From: Bradyrhizobium sp. LTSP849
Lineage (GTDB): Bacteria > Pseudomonadota > Alphaproteobacteria > Rhizobiales > Xanthobacteraceae
DNA length: 64,000 bases
NCBI RefSeq assembly: GCF_000938255.1
Contig: NZ_JYMR01000038.1
Coordinates: 162,631-226,630 of the forward strand
Direction of reading: 5' to 3'
Both the position numbers and the translations under genes were made by a program. A model generated the notes under the pieces. That model was not told the origin of the DNA and made no database searches. It saw only the letters and a program-made list of their open reading frames with translations. Positions 1-10,113 of the stretch are shown here, piece after piece. Numbering within the stretch: the first letter of the stretch is position 1; every line of letters starts with the position of its first letter.

Positions 1-3000
1 CGCCCACGGCTTGCCGCATCTCCGAGCCGGAGCCGGACGAGATCACCAGCGGCAGCACGCCGAGGATGAACGCGAACGACGTCATCAGGATCGGTCGCAG
101 GCGCAGGCGGCAGGCGTCGATGACGGCCTCGAGGCGCGGCTTGCCTTCCTTCTCGATGTCGCGCGCGAACTCGACGATCAGGATCGCGTTCTTCGCCGCC
201 AGCCCCACTAGCACGACGAAGCCGATCTGCGTCAGGATGTTGACGTCCTGGCCCATGATGCGCACCCCGATGGTGGCAGCGAGCAAACACATCGGCACGA
301 TCAGGATCACCGCGAACGGCAGGGTCCAGCTGCCATATTGCGCGGCGAGCACGAGATAGACGAACAGCACGCAGATCGGGAACACGAGCAGACCGGCATT
401 GCCGCCGGTGACCTGCTGATAAGAGAGGTCCGTCCACTCGAAGGTGAAGCCGCTCGGCAAGGTGTCGTCGGCGAGCTTCTTGATGGTGTTGAGCGCGGTG
501 GTCGAGCTGGTGCCCGGCGCCGGCTCGCCTTGCAGCTCGGACGCCGCATAGAGATTGTAGCGCGCGACGCGGTCGGGGCCGGAGACGTCCTTGAATTCGA
601 CCACGCTGCCGAGCATCACCATGTCGCCGGAGGCGTTGCGCGTGCGCAACCGCGAGAGATCGCTTGGCTCTTTTCGGAACGGGAAATCGGCTTGCGCGGT
701 GACGTGGTAGGTGCGGCCGAACAGATTGAAGTCGTTGACATAGGTCGATCCGAAATAGGTCTGGATCGTGTCGTTGATGTTGGCGATGGGCACGCCAAGC
801 TTCTGCGCCTTGGTGCGGTCGATGTCGACGAAGAGCTGCGGCGTATTGGCCGAGAATGGCGAGAACACCGTGGGACCGAGCAGCGAGGGCGATTTGCGCG
901 CCGCGGCGACAAGCTCGTCGGTGGCCGCGGCGAGCAGCTCCGGCCCGCGGCCCTGGCGGTCCTGGATGCGGATAGTGAAGCCGCCGCCGGTGCCGATGCC
1001 GGGCACGGCCGGCGGCGGAATGACGATGATGAAGGCGCCCTGGATCGCGGCAAGACGCTTGCGCAACTCGGCGGTGATGGCGTTGGCAGACAGCCCCTTC
1101 TTCAGACGCACCTCGGGTTCGTCGAACACCGGAAACAACGCCGCCGCGTTGCCAGCCTGCGTGCGGGTGGCGCCGGAGAACCCGGCGAAGGCGGCGACAC
1201 GGACGATGCCTGGCGTATCCAGCGAGATCCGTTCGATCTCGCGCACGACTTCGGTGGTGCGCGCCAGCGATGCCGCACCGGGCAGCTGCACGGAGATGAT
1301 GACGTAGCCACGATCCTGCGCCGGGATGAAGCCCTGCGGCGTGGTTCCGATCAGCCAGCCGGCGCTGCCGATCAGCACGACATAGATCAGGATCATCACC
1401 ACCGAGTGCCGGATCACAAAATTGGCGACACCGGCATAGCCATGCGCCAGCCGATCGAACGCACGGTTGAAGACGCCGGTGAAGGCGCCCCAGCCGCGCG
1501 CGATGAGATTCCAGCTTGCCGGCGGTCGCTTCTCCCCATGCGGCACCAGGATCTGCGAGGCCAAAGCCGGCGACAGCGTCAGCGAGCAGAAGCAGGAGAG
1601 CGCGGTCGCAACCGCGATGGTGACGGCGAATTGCTGGAAAAATTGCCCGGAAATACCCCCTATGAACGCCGTCGGCACGAACACCGCGCACAGCACCAGC
1701 GCGATCGAGACCAGCGCGCCGCCGACCTCCTCCATCGTCTTCAATGCTGCGTCGCGCCGACTCAAGCCGTGCTCGAGATGGCGCTCGACATTCTCGACCA
1801 CGACGATGGCATCGTCGACCACGATGCCGACGGCGAGCACGAGGCCGAACAGCGTGAGATTGTTGATGGAGAAACCGAGCGCCGCCATCACCGCGAAGGT
1901 GCCGACCAGCGAGACCGGGATAGCGATGATCGGGATGATCGCGGGCCGCCACCCCTGCAGGAACACCAGCACCACGATGACCACGAGCAGCATGGCCTCG
2001 TAGATGGTCTTGATCAGCTCATGGACGGATTGCGCGATGAACTCGGTCGGGTTGTAGCCGATATTGTAGTCGAGGCCCTTCGGGAAGCTCGCCTTGAGAT
2101 TGACCATCGTATCGGAGATGTTCTTGGCGGTCGCGAGCGCGTTCGATCCCGGCCGCTGCGTCACCAGCATCGCGACCGCGGATTTGCGCAACAGGAAACT
2201 GTTGGTGGAGTAGGCCAGCGCGCCGAGCTCGATGCGGGCGACGTCGCGCAGGCGCACCGTACGGCCGTCGGAGCCGGCCTTGATCAGGATGTCCTCGAAC
2301 TGCTTCTGGTCCTTCAAGCGCCCGGTGAAAACGAGATTTGGCTGGAAGGCGCGATCCGCGATCGGCGGTTCGGCGATCTGACCGCCCGCGATCTGCACGT
2401 TCTGCGCCCGGATCGCCGCCAGCACTTCAGTCGAGGTCAGGCCTAGATTGGCGATCCGGTCAGGATCGAGCCACAGCCGCATCGAATAGTCGCGTGCGCC
2501 AAAGATCTGGATGTCGCCGACGCCGTCGATCCGCAGCAGCTGGTCGCGGACCTGGAGCAGCGCGTAGTTGGAGATGTAGAGCTGGTCGAAGGTGTCGTCG
2601 GGCGACAGCATGAACACGACCATCAGGATGTCGGGCGAGTTCTTGCGGGTGACGACGCCGTTACGCTGCACCTCGTCCGGCAGCTGCGGCTGCGCGATCG
2701 CGACGCGGTTCTGCACCAGCACCTGGGCCTTGTCGAGGTCGGTGCCGAGCTTGAAGGTGACGGTGATGGTGAGCTGGCCGTTCGAGGTCGCCTGGCTGTA
2801 GAGATACAGCATGTCCTCGACGCCGTTGATCTGCTGCTCGATGGGAGCAGCGACCGTGTCGGACACGGTTTGCGCGGAGGCGCCGGGATATTGCGTCGTG
2901 ACGACGACGGTCGGCGGCACCACTTGCGGATATTCGGAGACCGGCAGCGTGGTGTAGGCGAGCGCGCCGACAATCAGCAGCACGATCGACAGCACCATCG

Positions 3001-3040
3001 CCAAAATGGGCTGGTTGATGGAAAGACGGCCCAGATTCAT
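1..3040 (-). CDS. RND efflux pump inner-membrane permease (HAE1/AcrB type), 3' end outside window
   Basis: Proton-driven export of hydrophobic compounds as the inner-membrane part of a tripartite pump. The reverse strand reads without interruption for about 1013 codons from ATG 3040 to the window edge. It starts MNLGRLSINQPILA, typical of the first transmembrane helix of AcrB/MexB-type permeases, and the TM4 motif GIVVDDAIVVVENVER with the paired proton-relay aspartates lies near residue 407. The usual family length is about 1030-1060 residues, so only a short C-terminal tail is missing. The ATG overlaps the stop of the adaptor gene (ATGA), which indicates translational coupling. The substrate cannot be read from the sequence. 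Confidence 0.95.
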   Translation of the reverse strand, partial: MNLGRLSINQPILAMVLSIVLLIVGALAYTTLPVSEYPQVVPPTVVVTTQYPGASAQTVSDTVAAPIEQQINGVEDMLYLYSQATSNGQLTITVTFKLGTDLDKAQVLVQNRVAIAQPQLPDEVQRNGVVTRKNSPDILMVVFMLSPDDTFDQLYISNYALLQVRDQLLRIDGVGDIQIFGARDYSMRLWLDPDRIANLGLTSTEVLAAIRAQNVQIAGGQIAEPPIADRAFQPNLVFTGRLKDQKQFEDILIKAGSDGRTVRLRDVARIELGALAYSTNSFLLRKSAVAMLVTQRPGSNALATAKNISDTMVNLKASFPKGLDYNIGYNPTEFIAQSVHELIKTIYEAMLLVVIVVLVFLQGWRPAIIPIIAIPVSLVGTFAVMAALGFSINNLTLFGLVLAVGIVVDDAIVVVENVERHLEHGLSRRDAALKTMEEVGGALVSIALVLCAVFVPTAFIGGISGQFFQQFAVTIAVATALSCFCSLTLSPALASQILVPHGEKRPPASWNLIARGWGAFTGVFNRAFDRLAHGYAGVANFVIRHSVVMILIYVVLIGSAGWLIGTTPQGFIPAQDRGYVIISVQLPGAASLARTTEVVREIERISLDTPGIVRVAAFAGFSGATRTQAGNAAALFPVFDEPEVRLKKGLSANAITAELRKRLAAIQGAFIIVIPPPAVPGIGTGGGFTIRIQDRQGRGPELLAAATDELVAAARKSPSLLGPTVFSPFSANTPQLFVDIDRTKAQKLGVPIANINDTIQTYFGSTYVNDFNLFGRTYHVTAQADFPFRKEPSDLSRLRTRNASGDMVMLGSVVEFKDVSGPDRVARYNLYAASELQGEPAPGTSSTTALNTIKKLADDTLPSGFTFEWTDLSYQQVTGGNAGLLVFPICVLFVYLVLAAQYGSWTLPFAVILIVPMCLLAATIGVRIMGQDVNILTQIGFVVLVGLAAKNAILIVEFARDIEKEGKPRLEAVIDACRLRLRPILMTSFAFILGVLPLVISSGSGSEMRQAVG

Positions 3041-4254
3041 GACTTGTCACCAGGCTTGCCACCGGCCGGTGCTTGCGCGGGAGACGGGGCAACCTTGGCG
3101 CCGACGCGGGCACGCTGGATGCCGTTGACGATGACGCGATCCTCCGCCTTCAATCCTTCGCGGATCACGCGCAGGCCCTCATCCAGGGGACCGAGCACCA
3201 CGGGACGCGCCTCGACCGTGTCGTCCGGCTTGACCACGAACACGATCTTGCGGGACTGGTCGGTCGCGACTGCAACGTCCGGAATCAGCAGGGCGTCATA
3301 GGGCGCGCTGCCGATCAGGCGGACGCGGCCGAACTGGCCGGGCAGGATCGAGAGATCGGTGTTCTTGATCACGGCGCGGCTGCGCAGCGTGCCGGTCGAG
3401 ACATCGAGACGATTGTCGAGAAAGTTGATGCCGCCGTCATGCGACGGCTTGGTCTCGCCGGCCAGCGTCACCTGCACCGGGTTCGCTGTGTCGCGCGAGC
3501 TCGGGCGCTTACCCTCGAACCAGAGCTTGCTGTACTTGATGAACGTCGCCTCATCCAAATCGAAATAGACGTAGATCGGGTCGAGCGTCACGATCGAGGT
3601 CAGCAACGTCGACGAGCCATTGTCGCTGCCCTGCACAAGGTTGCCGGGGCTGACGAGATGGCGGCTGACGCGGCCCGTGATCGGCGCGGTCACATGGGTG
3701 AACTCGATGTTGAGCCTGGCGGCTTTCAGCGCACCTTCGGCCTGCGTCTCCGCGGCGTGCGCTGCCTGCAACGCCTGGCGGCGCTGATCGACGACCTGCT
3801 CGGAGACCGCGCTGGTCTGGACCAGGTTCAGGCCGCGATCGAGCTCGCGCTTGGCGAGCTCCACCTTGGCGCGCGCGTCGGAGAGCTGGCCATCCGCCTG
3901 CTCGGCCACCGCCTCGAACGGACGCGGGTCGATCACATAGAGTAGATCTCCGGCGCGAACGATCGCGCCGTCCTGGAACTCGACGGAGTTGACGTAGCCG
4001 CCGACGCGGGGGCGCACCTGTACCTCCTCCAACGCCTCGAATCGGCCGGTGAACTCATCCCAATCGGTGACGGTGCGCTTGACCGGCTGGGCGACGGTCA
4101 CCGGCGGCACCGGCGGGGCCGCCGCCTGCGAGGTCGGCTGCCCACAGCCGGCAAGGGCGAATGCCGCGGCAAGAAGCCCGGCGATGAGGCGAGGCCGCGG
4201 CTGAACGAAACCGTGCGTTTTGACAAATTGCTCGTTTCCGCCCGATCCGCTCAT
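3037..4254 (-). CDS. RND efflux periplasmic adaptor (membrane fusion lipoprotein, AcrA/MexE type)
   Basis: Periplasmic adaptor linking the RND permease to an outer-membrane channel; 405 residues. A lipoprotein signal is visible with lipobox LAGC, so Cys37 would be lipidated. It is followed by the barrel-sandwich (lipoyl-like) half motifs around RPRVGGYVNSVEFQDGAIVRAGD, split here for reading as RPRVGGYV and VEFQDGAIVRAGD, then an alpha-hairpin (SDARAKVELAKRELDRG), and a second lipoyl half (TAPITGRVSRHLVSPGN). ATG 4254 is preferred because GAGGA lies about 7 nt upstream; an in-frame ATG at 4317 would put extra residues before the signal peptide. It is the first gene of a two-gene operon with the permease. 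No local regulator gene is evident. Confidence 0.93.
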   Translation of the reverse strand: MSGSGGNEQFVKTHGFVQPRPRLIAGLLAAAFALAGCGQPTSQAAAPPVPPVTVAQPVKRTVTDWDEFTGRFEALEEVQVRPRVGGYVNSVEFQDGAIVRAGDLLYVIDPRPFEAVAEQADGQLSDARAKVELAKRELDRGLNLVQTSAVSEQVVDQRRQALQAAHAAETQAEGALKAARLNIEFTHVTAPITGRVSRHLVSPGNLVQGSDNGSSTLLTSIVTLDPIYVYFDLDEATFIKYSKLWFEGKRPSSRDTANPVQVTLAGETKPSHDGGINFLDNRLDVSTGTLRSRAVIKNTDLSILPGQFGRVRLIGSAPYDALLIPDVAVATDQSRKIVFVVKPDDTVEARPVVLGPLDEGLRVIREGLKAEDRVIVNGIQRARVGAKVAPSPAQAPAGGKPGDKS

Positions 4255-4550
4255 CCCAAGTCCTCGCATCAAAGCCGCAGAAACAGCAGGGTACGCGCCT
4301 ACCCGCGGGGGACACAAGATGGGTCACCATGATGAAATCTTCAAGACGAGGACGCACGCAACGCTCGGGAGAGTGCCCTAGCCGGGTGACGGGTTGACAA
4401 TGAATGAGGCGGCGCTGCGAGTGCGCTTTCCCCCGCCTATGGCGGGGAGGGAGAAGCAAGAAGCCCCCAGCGTCTTCGCACATGACGGATGCCGGCCACT
4501 CGGCTAGATTACCCCCACAAAAACAAGGCGAATTGTCCGGGAGGACAGGC

Positions 4551-5705
4551 GTGCATCAGGGACGTGTCGTTTATGGCGCGATCGAGGAGGTTGTGTTCGG
4601 CCATCCTGCGGCCGAGGCCGTTGTCGCGCAGATGGACCGGCTGGGGACACGCCACGCCTTCCTGATGGTGTCCGGCACGCTGAACCGGCAGACCGACGAA
4701 ATCGCAAAAATCAGAGAGGCGCTCGGCGCGCGCTGCGCGGGCCTGTTCGATGCCATGCCGGCACACACGCCGCGCGAGGCGGTGATCGCGGCGACCAATG
4801 CGGCACGCGAGGCGGGTGCCGATCTGATCGTCACGGTGGGCGGCGGCTCGATCACCGACGGCGCCAAGGCGGTGCAGCTCTGCCTTGCCAACGGCATCGA
4901 TGATATCGACGGCATCGAACGCATCCGCGTGCACAAGGGCGTTGCCCCCGAGATGACCGCGCCGACCGTGCGCCAGATCAGCGTGCCGACCACGATCGCC
5001 GGCGGCGAGTTCAGTTCGATCGCGGGCGTGACCGACCGCAGCACGCATGTGAAGCAGATGCTGCGGCATCCGCTGACCGTGCCGCGCGCGACCATCCTCG
5101 ATCCCGCCATCACCCTGCACACGCCGGAATGGCTATTTCTCTCGACTGGTATCCGCGCACTGGACCATTGCGTCGAGGCGATCTGCTCGCGCGAGACTCA
5201 CCCTTACGCCGACGCGCAATCGGTGAAGGGGCTCGCCATGCTCGCCGATTCGCTGCCGCGCGTGAAAGCCGACCCTGCCGACCTCGACGCGCGGATGGAT
5301 GCGCAGATCGGCACCTGGCTGTCGATGGGCGCGCTCGCGGCCGGCGTACCGATGGGCGCGAGCCACGGTATCGGCTATGTGCTGGGCGCGGCCTTCGACG
5401 TGCCGCACGGCTACACCTCCTGCATCATGCTGCCGGCGGTGATGCGCTGGAATGCACGCGACAATGCCGAGCGCCAGATGATCGTCGCCGCCGCGATGGG
5501 CTTTCCCGGCCACAACGCCGCCGACGTGCTCGATGCCTTCATCCGCTCGCTCGGCATGCCGCGCAGCCTCGCCGATGTCCGCGTCTCGCCCGAGCATTTC
5601 GACGCCATCGCCGAGCAGGCCATGCGTACGCCCTGGGTGCCGCGCAACCCACGCAAGATCGACGGTCCCGCGCAGGTGCGCGAAATCCTGCTTCTCGCCG
5701 CATAA
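4551..5705 (+). CDS. Iron-containing alcohol dehydrogenase family, maleylacetate reductase-like
   Basis: NAD(P)H-linked, metal-dependent oxidoreductase of the group III (Fe-ADH) fold; 384 residues. The nucleotide-binding turn reads VTVGGGSITDGAK. The metal-site region LDHCVEAI and the histidine-bearing segment ASHGIGYVLGAAFDVPHG are arranged as in maleylacetate reductases. GTG 4551 is chosen because GGGAGGA ends 6 nt before it; an upstream ATG at 4404 would add unrelated residues. It is the first gene of a plus-strand run, 18 nt before an acyl-CoA ligase gene. Maleylacetate reduction would imply aromatic catabolism, but no ring-cleavage dioxygenase is in the window, so the substrate is open. 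Confidence 0.8.
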   Translation: MHQGRVVYGAIEEVVFGHPAAEAVVAQMDRLGTRHAFLMVSGTLNRQTDEIAKIREALGARCAGLFDAMPAHTPREAVIAATNAAREAGADLIVTVGGGSITDGAKAVQLCLANGIDDIDGIERIRVHKGVAPEMTAPTVRQISVPTTIAGGEFSSIAGVTDRSTHVKQMLRHPLTVPRATILDPAITLHTPEWLFLSTGIRALDHCVEAICSRETHPYADAQSVKGLAMLADSLPRVKADPADLDARMDAQIGTWLSMGALAAGVPMGASHGIGYVLGAAFDVPHGYTSCIMLPAVMRWNARDNAERQMIVAAAMGFPGHNAADVLDAFIRSLGMPRSLADVRVSPEHFDAIAEQAMRTPWVPRNPRKIDGPAQVREILLLAA

Positions 5706-5723
5706 TCCAGAGCCGGAGGACTG

Positions 5724-7274
5724 ATGTACCCAGGTCAGCATGCCCGTCTACGCCCGCTGCAACCCGCCTTCATCATGGCTGCGACCGGCGAGACCGTCAC
5801 CTATCGCGAGCTCGATGCGCGCAGCAACCGGCTGGCGCATCTGTTTCGCAAGCACGGCTTGAAGCGGCTCGACCATTATTCGATCTTCATGGAGAACAAT
5901 TCCCGCTATCTCGAAGCCTGCGGCGCCGGCGAGCGGTCCGGACTGTACTACACCTGCATCAATTCCTACCTCACCGCGGGCGAACTCGCCTATCTCCTCG
6001 TCAACAGCCAGTCGAAAATCCTGATTACGTCGGTGGCGAAGCTCGATATCGCGCGCGAGGCGATCACGGCTTGCCCCGACGTCAAGCTCTGCATCGTCGC
6101 TGACGGCCCGGGCGAGAGCGATCGCATCATTGGGCTTGCGGATGTGACCGCCGATCTGCCGAAGACACCGATTGCGGACGAGTGGCTCGGCACCTCGATG
6201 CTGTATTCGTCGGGCACGACGGGTCGTCCCAAGGGCATTATTCGGCCGCTTCCGGAGGAGCCGCCAAAGCACAATCTGGCGCTGTTCGACTTCCTCACAA
6301 AGCTCTGGCACTACCGCGAAGGCATGGTCTATCTGTCGCCAGCCCCGCTCTACCACTCCGCGCCGCAAGCCGCTGTGAACCTTACGATCCGCATGGGCGG
6401 TACCGCGATCATCATGGAGAATTTCGATCCCGAGCGTTACCTCCAGCTCGTCGGGCAATGGGGCATCACCCACACCCAGCTCGTGCCGACGATGTTCTCG
6501 CGGATGCTGAAGCTTCCGGAGGAGATACGCCACCGCTACGATTTGTCCTCGCTCGAGATCGCGATCCATGCCGCAGCCCCCTGCCCTGCGCTGGTCAAGG
6601 ACGACATCATCAAATGGTGGGGACCGATCATCCACGAATATTACGGCGCGACCGAAGGCCTCGGCTTCACCGCCTGCAACAGCGAGGAATGGCTCGCGCA
6701 TCGCGGCACCGTCGGCAAGGTGCTGCTCGGCGACCTCCATATTCTCGATGAGGACATGAGGCCGTGCCCGACCGGCACGCCGGGCCAGGTGTGGTTCAAG
6801 ACGGGATCGCCATTCGAATATTTCAACGACCCGGAGAAGACCAAGGAGGCGCGCTCGGCCGACGGCAGCATGAGCACCGTCGGCGATGTCGGCTATGTCG
6901 ACGAGGACCGCTTCCTCTATCTCACCGATCGCGCGACCTTCATGATCATCTCCGGCGGCGTGAACATCTATCCGCAGGAATGCGAGAATTTGCTGATCAC
7001 CCACCCGAAGGTTGCGGATGCGGCGGTGTTCGGCGTGCCCAATCCCGATCTCGGCGAAGAAGTGAAGGCGGTGGTGCAGCCGATGCCCGGCGTGGCGCCG
7101 GGGCCTACGCTCGCCGAAGAGCTGATCGCCTTCTGCAGCGCCTCGCTGTCGCGGCAAAAGGTGCCGCGCTCGGTGGATTTCGAAAAGGAATTGCCAAGGC
7201 TGCCGACGGGAAAGCTGTACAAGCGGCTGCTGCGGGACCGGTATTGGGGGAATAAGACGTCGCGGATTGTGTGA
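5724..7274 (+). CDS. AMP-forming acyl-CoA synthetase (fatty-acid/aryl-CoA ligase family)
   Basis: Activates a carboxylic acid with ATP and CoA through an acyl-adenylate; 516 residues. The P-loop-like motif YSSGTTGRPKGI, the A5 motif YYGATEG, the A7 region GDVGYVDEDRFLYLTDR and the C-terminal lysine in LPTGKLYKR are all present. GGAGG sits just upstream of ATG 5724. It follows the Fe-ADH gene closely and precedes a dipeptide-type ABC importer, so it may activate what that importer brings in (inference). Related to long-chain and cyclohexanecarboxylate/benzoate-type ligases; the acid cannot be assigned from motifs. Confidence 0.9.
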   Translation: MYPGQHARLRPLQPAFIMAATGETVTYRELDARSNRLAHLFRKHGLKRLDHYSIFMENNSRYLEACGAGERSGLYYTCINSYLTAGELAYLLVNSQSKILITSVAKLDIAREAITACPDVKLCIVADGPGESDRIIGLADVTADLPKTPIADEWLGTSMLYSSGTTGRPKGIIRPLPEEPPKHNLALFDFLTKLWHYREGMVYLSPAPLYHSAPQAAVNLTIRMGGTAIIMENFDPERYLQLVGQWGITHTQLVPTMFSRMLKLPEEIRHRYDLSSLEIAIHAAAPCPALVKDDIIKWWGPIIHEYYGATEGLGFTACNSEEWLAHRGTVGKVLLGDLHILDEDMRPCPTGTPGQVWFKTGSPFEYFNDPEKTKEARSADGSMSTVGDVGYVDEDRFLYLTDRATFMIISGGVNIYPQECENLLITHPKVADAAVFGVPNPDLGEEVKAVVQPMPGVAPGPTLAEELIAFCSASLSRQKVPRSVDFEKELPRLPTGKLYKRLLRDRYWGNKTSRIV

Positions 7275-7309
7275 GGGGTTGGCAAACTCGCGCCCCACAC
7301 TTGCAATAC

Positions 7310-7372
7310 CGAACGGCTTTCTTCGCCAAACTCCTCCCTGGGGTTATGGGTCCCGGCCTTCGCCGGGACGAC
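7310..7372. repeat. Type A palindromic repeat, half element
   Basis: This is one arm of the element seen four more times in full (12999, 18842, 50699, 56237). A 7-bp stem TCCCGGC/GCCGGGA with a CTTC loop lies at 7351-7368, preceded by the conserved stretch with TCGCCAAA and CTCCCTGGGG. It sits in the 254-bp gap between the acyl-CoA ligase and the binding-protein gene. Its hairpin may influence the ligase mRNA 3' end. Confidence 0.75.
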
Positions 7373-7528
7373 GGTGGAGCTTGAGGCCACTCCCCTGCGG
7401 CCATCCGTCATCCGAATTGTCGAGATGGCAAGCGGCCTTGCTGGTTGCCTCACCGCGCACGCGTCGCTATCGTCCTGACAAACAGGCCACAAACGGCCCA
7501 AAAGACTAATGTCCAGGGAGGACCGAGG

Positions 7529-9127
7529 ATGCGGAGCGTACGGGCGCTCGCCGCGATGGCGGCGCTATCTATGCTGGCGTTTTCGACCACAACATTCGCC
7601 GGCGAGCCCAAACAGGGCGGAATTTTGCGGATGTATCACCGCGACAGCCCTGGCAACGCCTCGATCCATGAAGGCGCGACCTACTCGCTCAATGTTCCCT
7701 TCATGCCGGTGTTCAACAATCTCGTCATCTACAAGCAGGACGAGGCCCAGAACACGATGGACAACATCGTCCCCGAGCTCGCCGAGAGCTGGGCCTGGGT
7801 CAACGACAACAAGACGCTGACCTTCAAGCTGCGCCAGGGCGTCAAATGGCATGACGATAAGCCATTCACCTCGGCGGACGTGAAGTGCACCTTCGACATG
7901 CTGATGGGCAAGTCGCAGCAAAAGTTCCGGCAGAACCCGCGAAAATCCTGGTACGATCAGGTCAACGACGTCTCGACCAATGGCGATCTCGAGGTCTCCT
8001 TCAATCTGAAGCGGCCGCAGCCCTCGCTGCTGGCGCTGCTGGCCTCGGGCTACACGCCGGTCTATCCCTGCCACGTCTCGCCCGGCGACATGCGCACCCA
8101 TCCGATCGGCACCGGTCCGTTCAAATTCGTCGAGTTCAAGGCCAATGAATCGATCAAGCTGACCCGCAATACCGACTATTGGCGCAAGGGACGCCCCTAT
8201 CTCGACGGCATCGAGTTTACCATCATCCCGAACCGCTCGACCGCGATCCTCGCCTTCGTCGCCGGCAAGTTCGACATGACCTTCCCGACCGAGGTGAGCG
8301 TTCCGCTGCTGAAAGACGTCAAATCGCAGGCGCCCAATGCGATCTGCGAGGTCGAACCCAACAATGTCGCGACCAACATCATCGTCAATTCAAGCGCGCC
8401 GCCATTCGACAACATCGACATCCGCCGCGCCATGGCAATGTCACTCGACCGCAAGGCCTTCATCTCGATCATGTTCGAGGGCCAGGGCGACGTCGGCGGC
8501 ACCATGCTGCCGCCACCGAACGGGCTGTGGGGCATGCCGAAGGAGATGCTCGAGAGCATTCCGGGCTACGGCCCGGATGTGAATGCGAACCGCGAGGAAG
8601 CCAAGAAGCTGATGCAGAAGGCCGGCTACGGACCCGACAAGCATCTCGCCGTCAAGGTCTCGACCCGCAACATTCCGGTCTATCGCGATCCCGCGGTGAT
8701 CCTGATCGACCAGCTCAAGAGCATCTATATCGACGGCGAGCTCGACGTGGTCGAGACCGCCAACTGGTTCCCAAAGATCGCGCGCAAGGACTACATGCTC
8801 GGGCTCAACCTGACCGGCAACGCCGTCGACGATCCCGACCAGTCCTTCTACGAGAATTATTCCTGCGGCTCCGAGCGCAACTATACCAATTACTGCAACA
8901 AGGAGATCGAGAAGCTGTTCGACGTGCAGTCGCAGGAGACCGATATCGCCAAGCGCAAGAAGCTGGTGTGGGACATCGACAAGAAATTGCAGGAGGACGT
9001 CGCCCGCCCGATCATCTTCCATGCGCGAACCGGCACCTGCTGGCAGCCCTATGTCAAAGGCGTGACTGTGATGACGAACAGCTCGTATAATGGGTACCGG
9101 TACGAAGACGTTTGGATGGACAAGTAG
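7529..9127 (+). CDS. ABC transporter substrate-binding protein, family 5 (peptide/nickel type)
   Basis: Periplasmic binding protein for an oligopeptide-type importer; 532 residues. A signal peptide (MRSVRALAAMAALSMLAFS, then an FAG end) is followed by the mature start EPKQGGILRM, typical of the family. Internal signatures include LAESWAWVNDNKTLTFKLR and GVKWHDDKPFTSADV. ATG 7529 lies just after an AGGAC/GAGG stretch and begins a clean signal peptide. It heads a five-gene ABC cluster with two permeases and two ATPases. Family 5 proteins bind peptides but also many other solutes. The neighbouring CoA ligase suggests a carboxylic acid or conjugate (inference). Confidence 0.92.
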   Translation: MRSVRALAAMAALSMLAFSTTTFAGEPKQGGILRMYHRDSPGNASIHEGATYSLNVPFMPVFNNLVIYKQDEAQNTMDNIVPELAESWAWVNDNKTLTFKLRQGVKWHDDKPFTSADVKCTFDMLMGKSQQKFRQNPRKSWYDQVNDVSTNGDLEVSFNLKRPQPSLLALLASGYTPVYPCHVSPGDMRTHPIGTGPFKFVEFKANESIKLTRNTDYWRKGRPYLDGIEFTIIPNRSTAILAFVAGKFDMTFPTEVSVPLLKDVKSQAPNAICEVEPNNVATNIIVNSSAPPFDNIDIRRAMAMSLDRKAFISIMFEGQGDVGGTMLPPPNGLWGMPKEMLESIPGYGPDVNANREEAKKLMQKAGYGPDKHLAVKVSTRNIPVYRDPAVILIDQLKSIYIDGELDVVETANWFPKIARKDYMLGLNLTGNAVDDPDQSFYENYSCGSERNYTNYCNKEIEKLFDVQSQETDIAKRKKLVWDIDKKLQEDVARPIIFHARTGTCWQPYVKGVTVMTNSSYNGYRYEDVWMDK

Positions 9128-9156
9128 CGCACGAACGGCTCGGCGGGAGGGCGCGA

Positions 9157-10104
9157 ATGTTTGCCTATCTGGTGCGGCGCCTGTTCCTGATGCTCGTGAC
9201 CCTGTTCGGGATCTCGATCGTCATCTTCTTCCTGTTGCGGATCGTGCCCGGCAACATCGTCGATATCCTGTTCGCCGCCGCCGGCTATGTCGACCCCGCC
9301 GATAAAGCCACTCTGGAGAAGGAGCTCGGCATCGACCAGCCGCTGGTGGTGCAATATTGGCACTGGATCAGCGGCTTTCTGCGTGGCGATTTCGGCTACT
9401 CCTACGTCTCCGAGAAGCCGGCGCTTCAGGAGATTTTGCCGCGGATTCCGATCACGGCGCGGCTAGCGGGCCTCGCATTGCTGTTTTCGGCGTCGATCGG
9501 CATTCCGCTCGGCGTCATCAGCGCAGTGAAACAGGGCACGCGGCTCGACTATGCGTTGCGCGTGGTGAGCCTGTCCGGCCTGTCGCTGCCGTCATTCTGG
9601 CTGGGGCTGCTGGTCCTCACCGCATCGGTGGCGATGTTCGGCGAGATGCCGCTGTTCAATCCGAACCCGCAGAGCTTTGGCGAGGCGCTTGCGACCTATT
9701 GCATCCCGGCGATGGTGGTCGGGTTCCGCAGTTCGGCGCTGACCATGCGCATCACCCGCTCCTCGATGCTGGAGGTGCTGCGGCAGGACTATATCCGCAC
9801 CGCGCGCGCCAAGGGTGCATCAGATGCCGCGGTGAACTATCAGCATGCGCTCAAAAACGCGATTCTGCCCGTGATCACTGTGATCGGCATCGAGGCGGCA
9901 TTCTTGATCGGCGGCCTCATCGTCACCGAGACCGTGTTCAATATCCCCGGCGTTGCGCGCTTCCTGGTCGAGGCGATCCGCTGGCGCGATTATCCGATCG
10001 TGCAGAACCTGGTGATGCTGATTGCCGTCGTGGTGGTGAGCGCGAATTTCGTCGTCGACATGCTGTACGCGGTGTTCGACCCACGCATCCGGTACACCGA
10101 TTAG
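9157..10104 (+). CDS. ABC transporter permease, DppB/OppB type
   Basis: Inner-membrane permease, 315 residues, with about six hydrophobic helices. The N-terminus MFAYLVRRLFLMLVTLFG is the classic DppB start. The EAA loop that contacts the ATPases is visible as DYIRTARAKGASDAAV. ATG 9157 has GGGAGG seven bases upstream. The gene starts 29 nt after the binding-protein stop and is followed after 9 nt by the second permease, so the importer genes form one operon. Confidence 0.95.
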   Translation: MFAYLVRRLFLMLVTLFGISIVIFFLLRIVPGNIVDILFAAAGYVDPADKATLEKELGIDQPLVVQYWHWISGFLRGDFGYSYVSEKPALQEILPRIPITARLAGLALLFSASIGIPLGVISAVKQGTRLDYALRVVSLSGLSLPSFWLGLLVLTASVAMFGEMPLFNPNPQSFGEALATYCIPAMVVGFRSSALTMRITRSSMLEVLRQDYIRTARAKGASDAAVNYQHALKNAILPVITVIGIEAAFLIGGLIVTETVFNIPGVARFLVEAIRWRDYPIVQNLVMLIAVVVVSANFVVDMLYAVFDPRIRYTD

Positions 10105-10113
10105 GAGACCTAT

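Noticed and set aside
338..2446. 702-codon open frame on the plus strand opposite the RND permease
   Set aside because: Its translation is rich in Arg, Asp, Glu and His with no domain, and it mirrors an intact permease on the minus strand; it is a GC-driven shadow.
4404..4550. N-terminal extension of the Fe-ADH from an upstream ATG
   Set aside because: The extra residues do not resemble the family, and a good ribosome site stands before GTG 4551.
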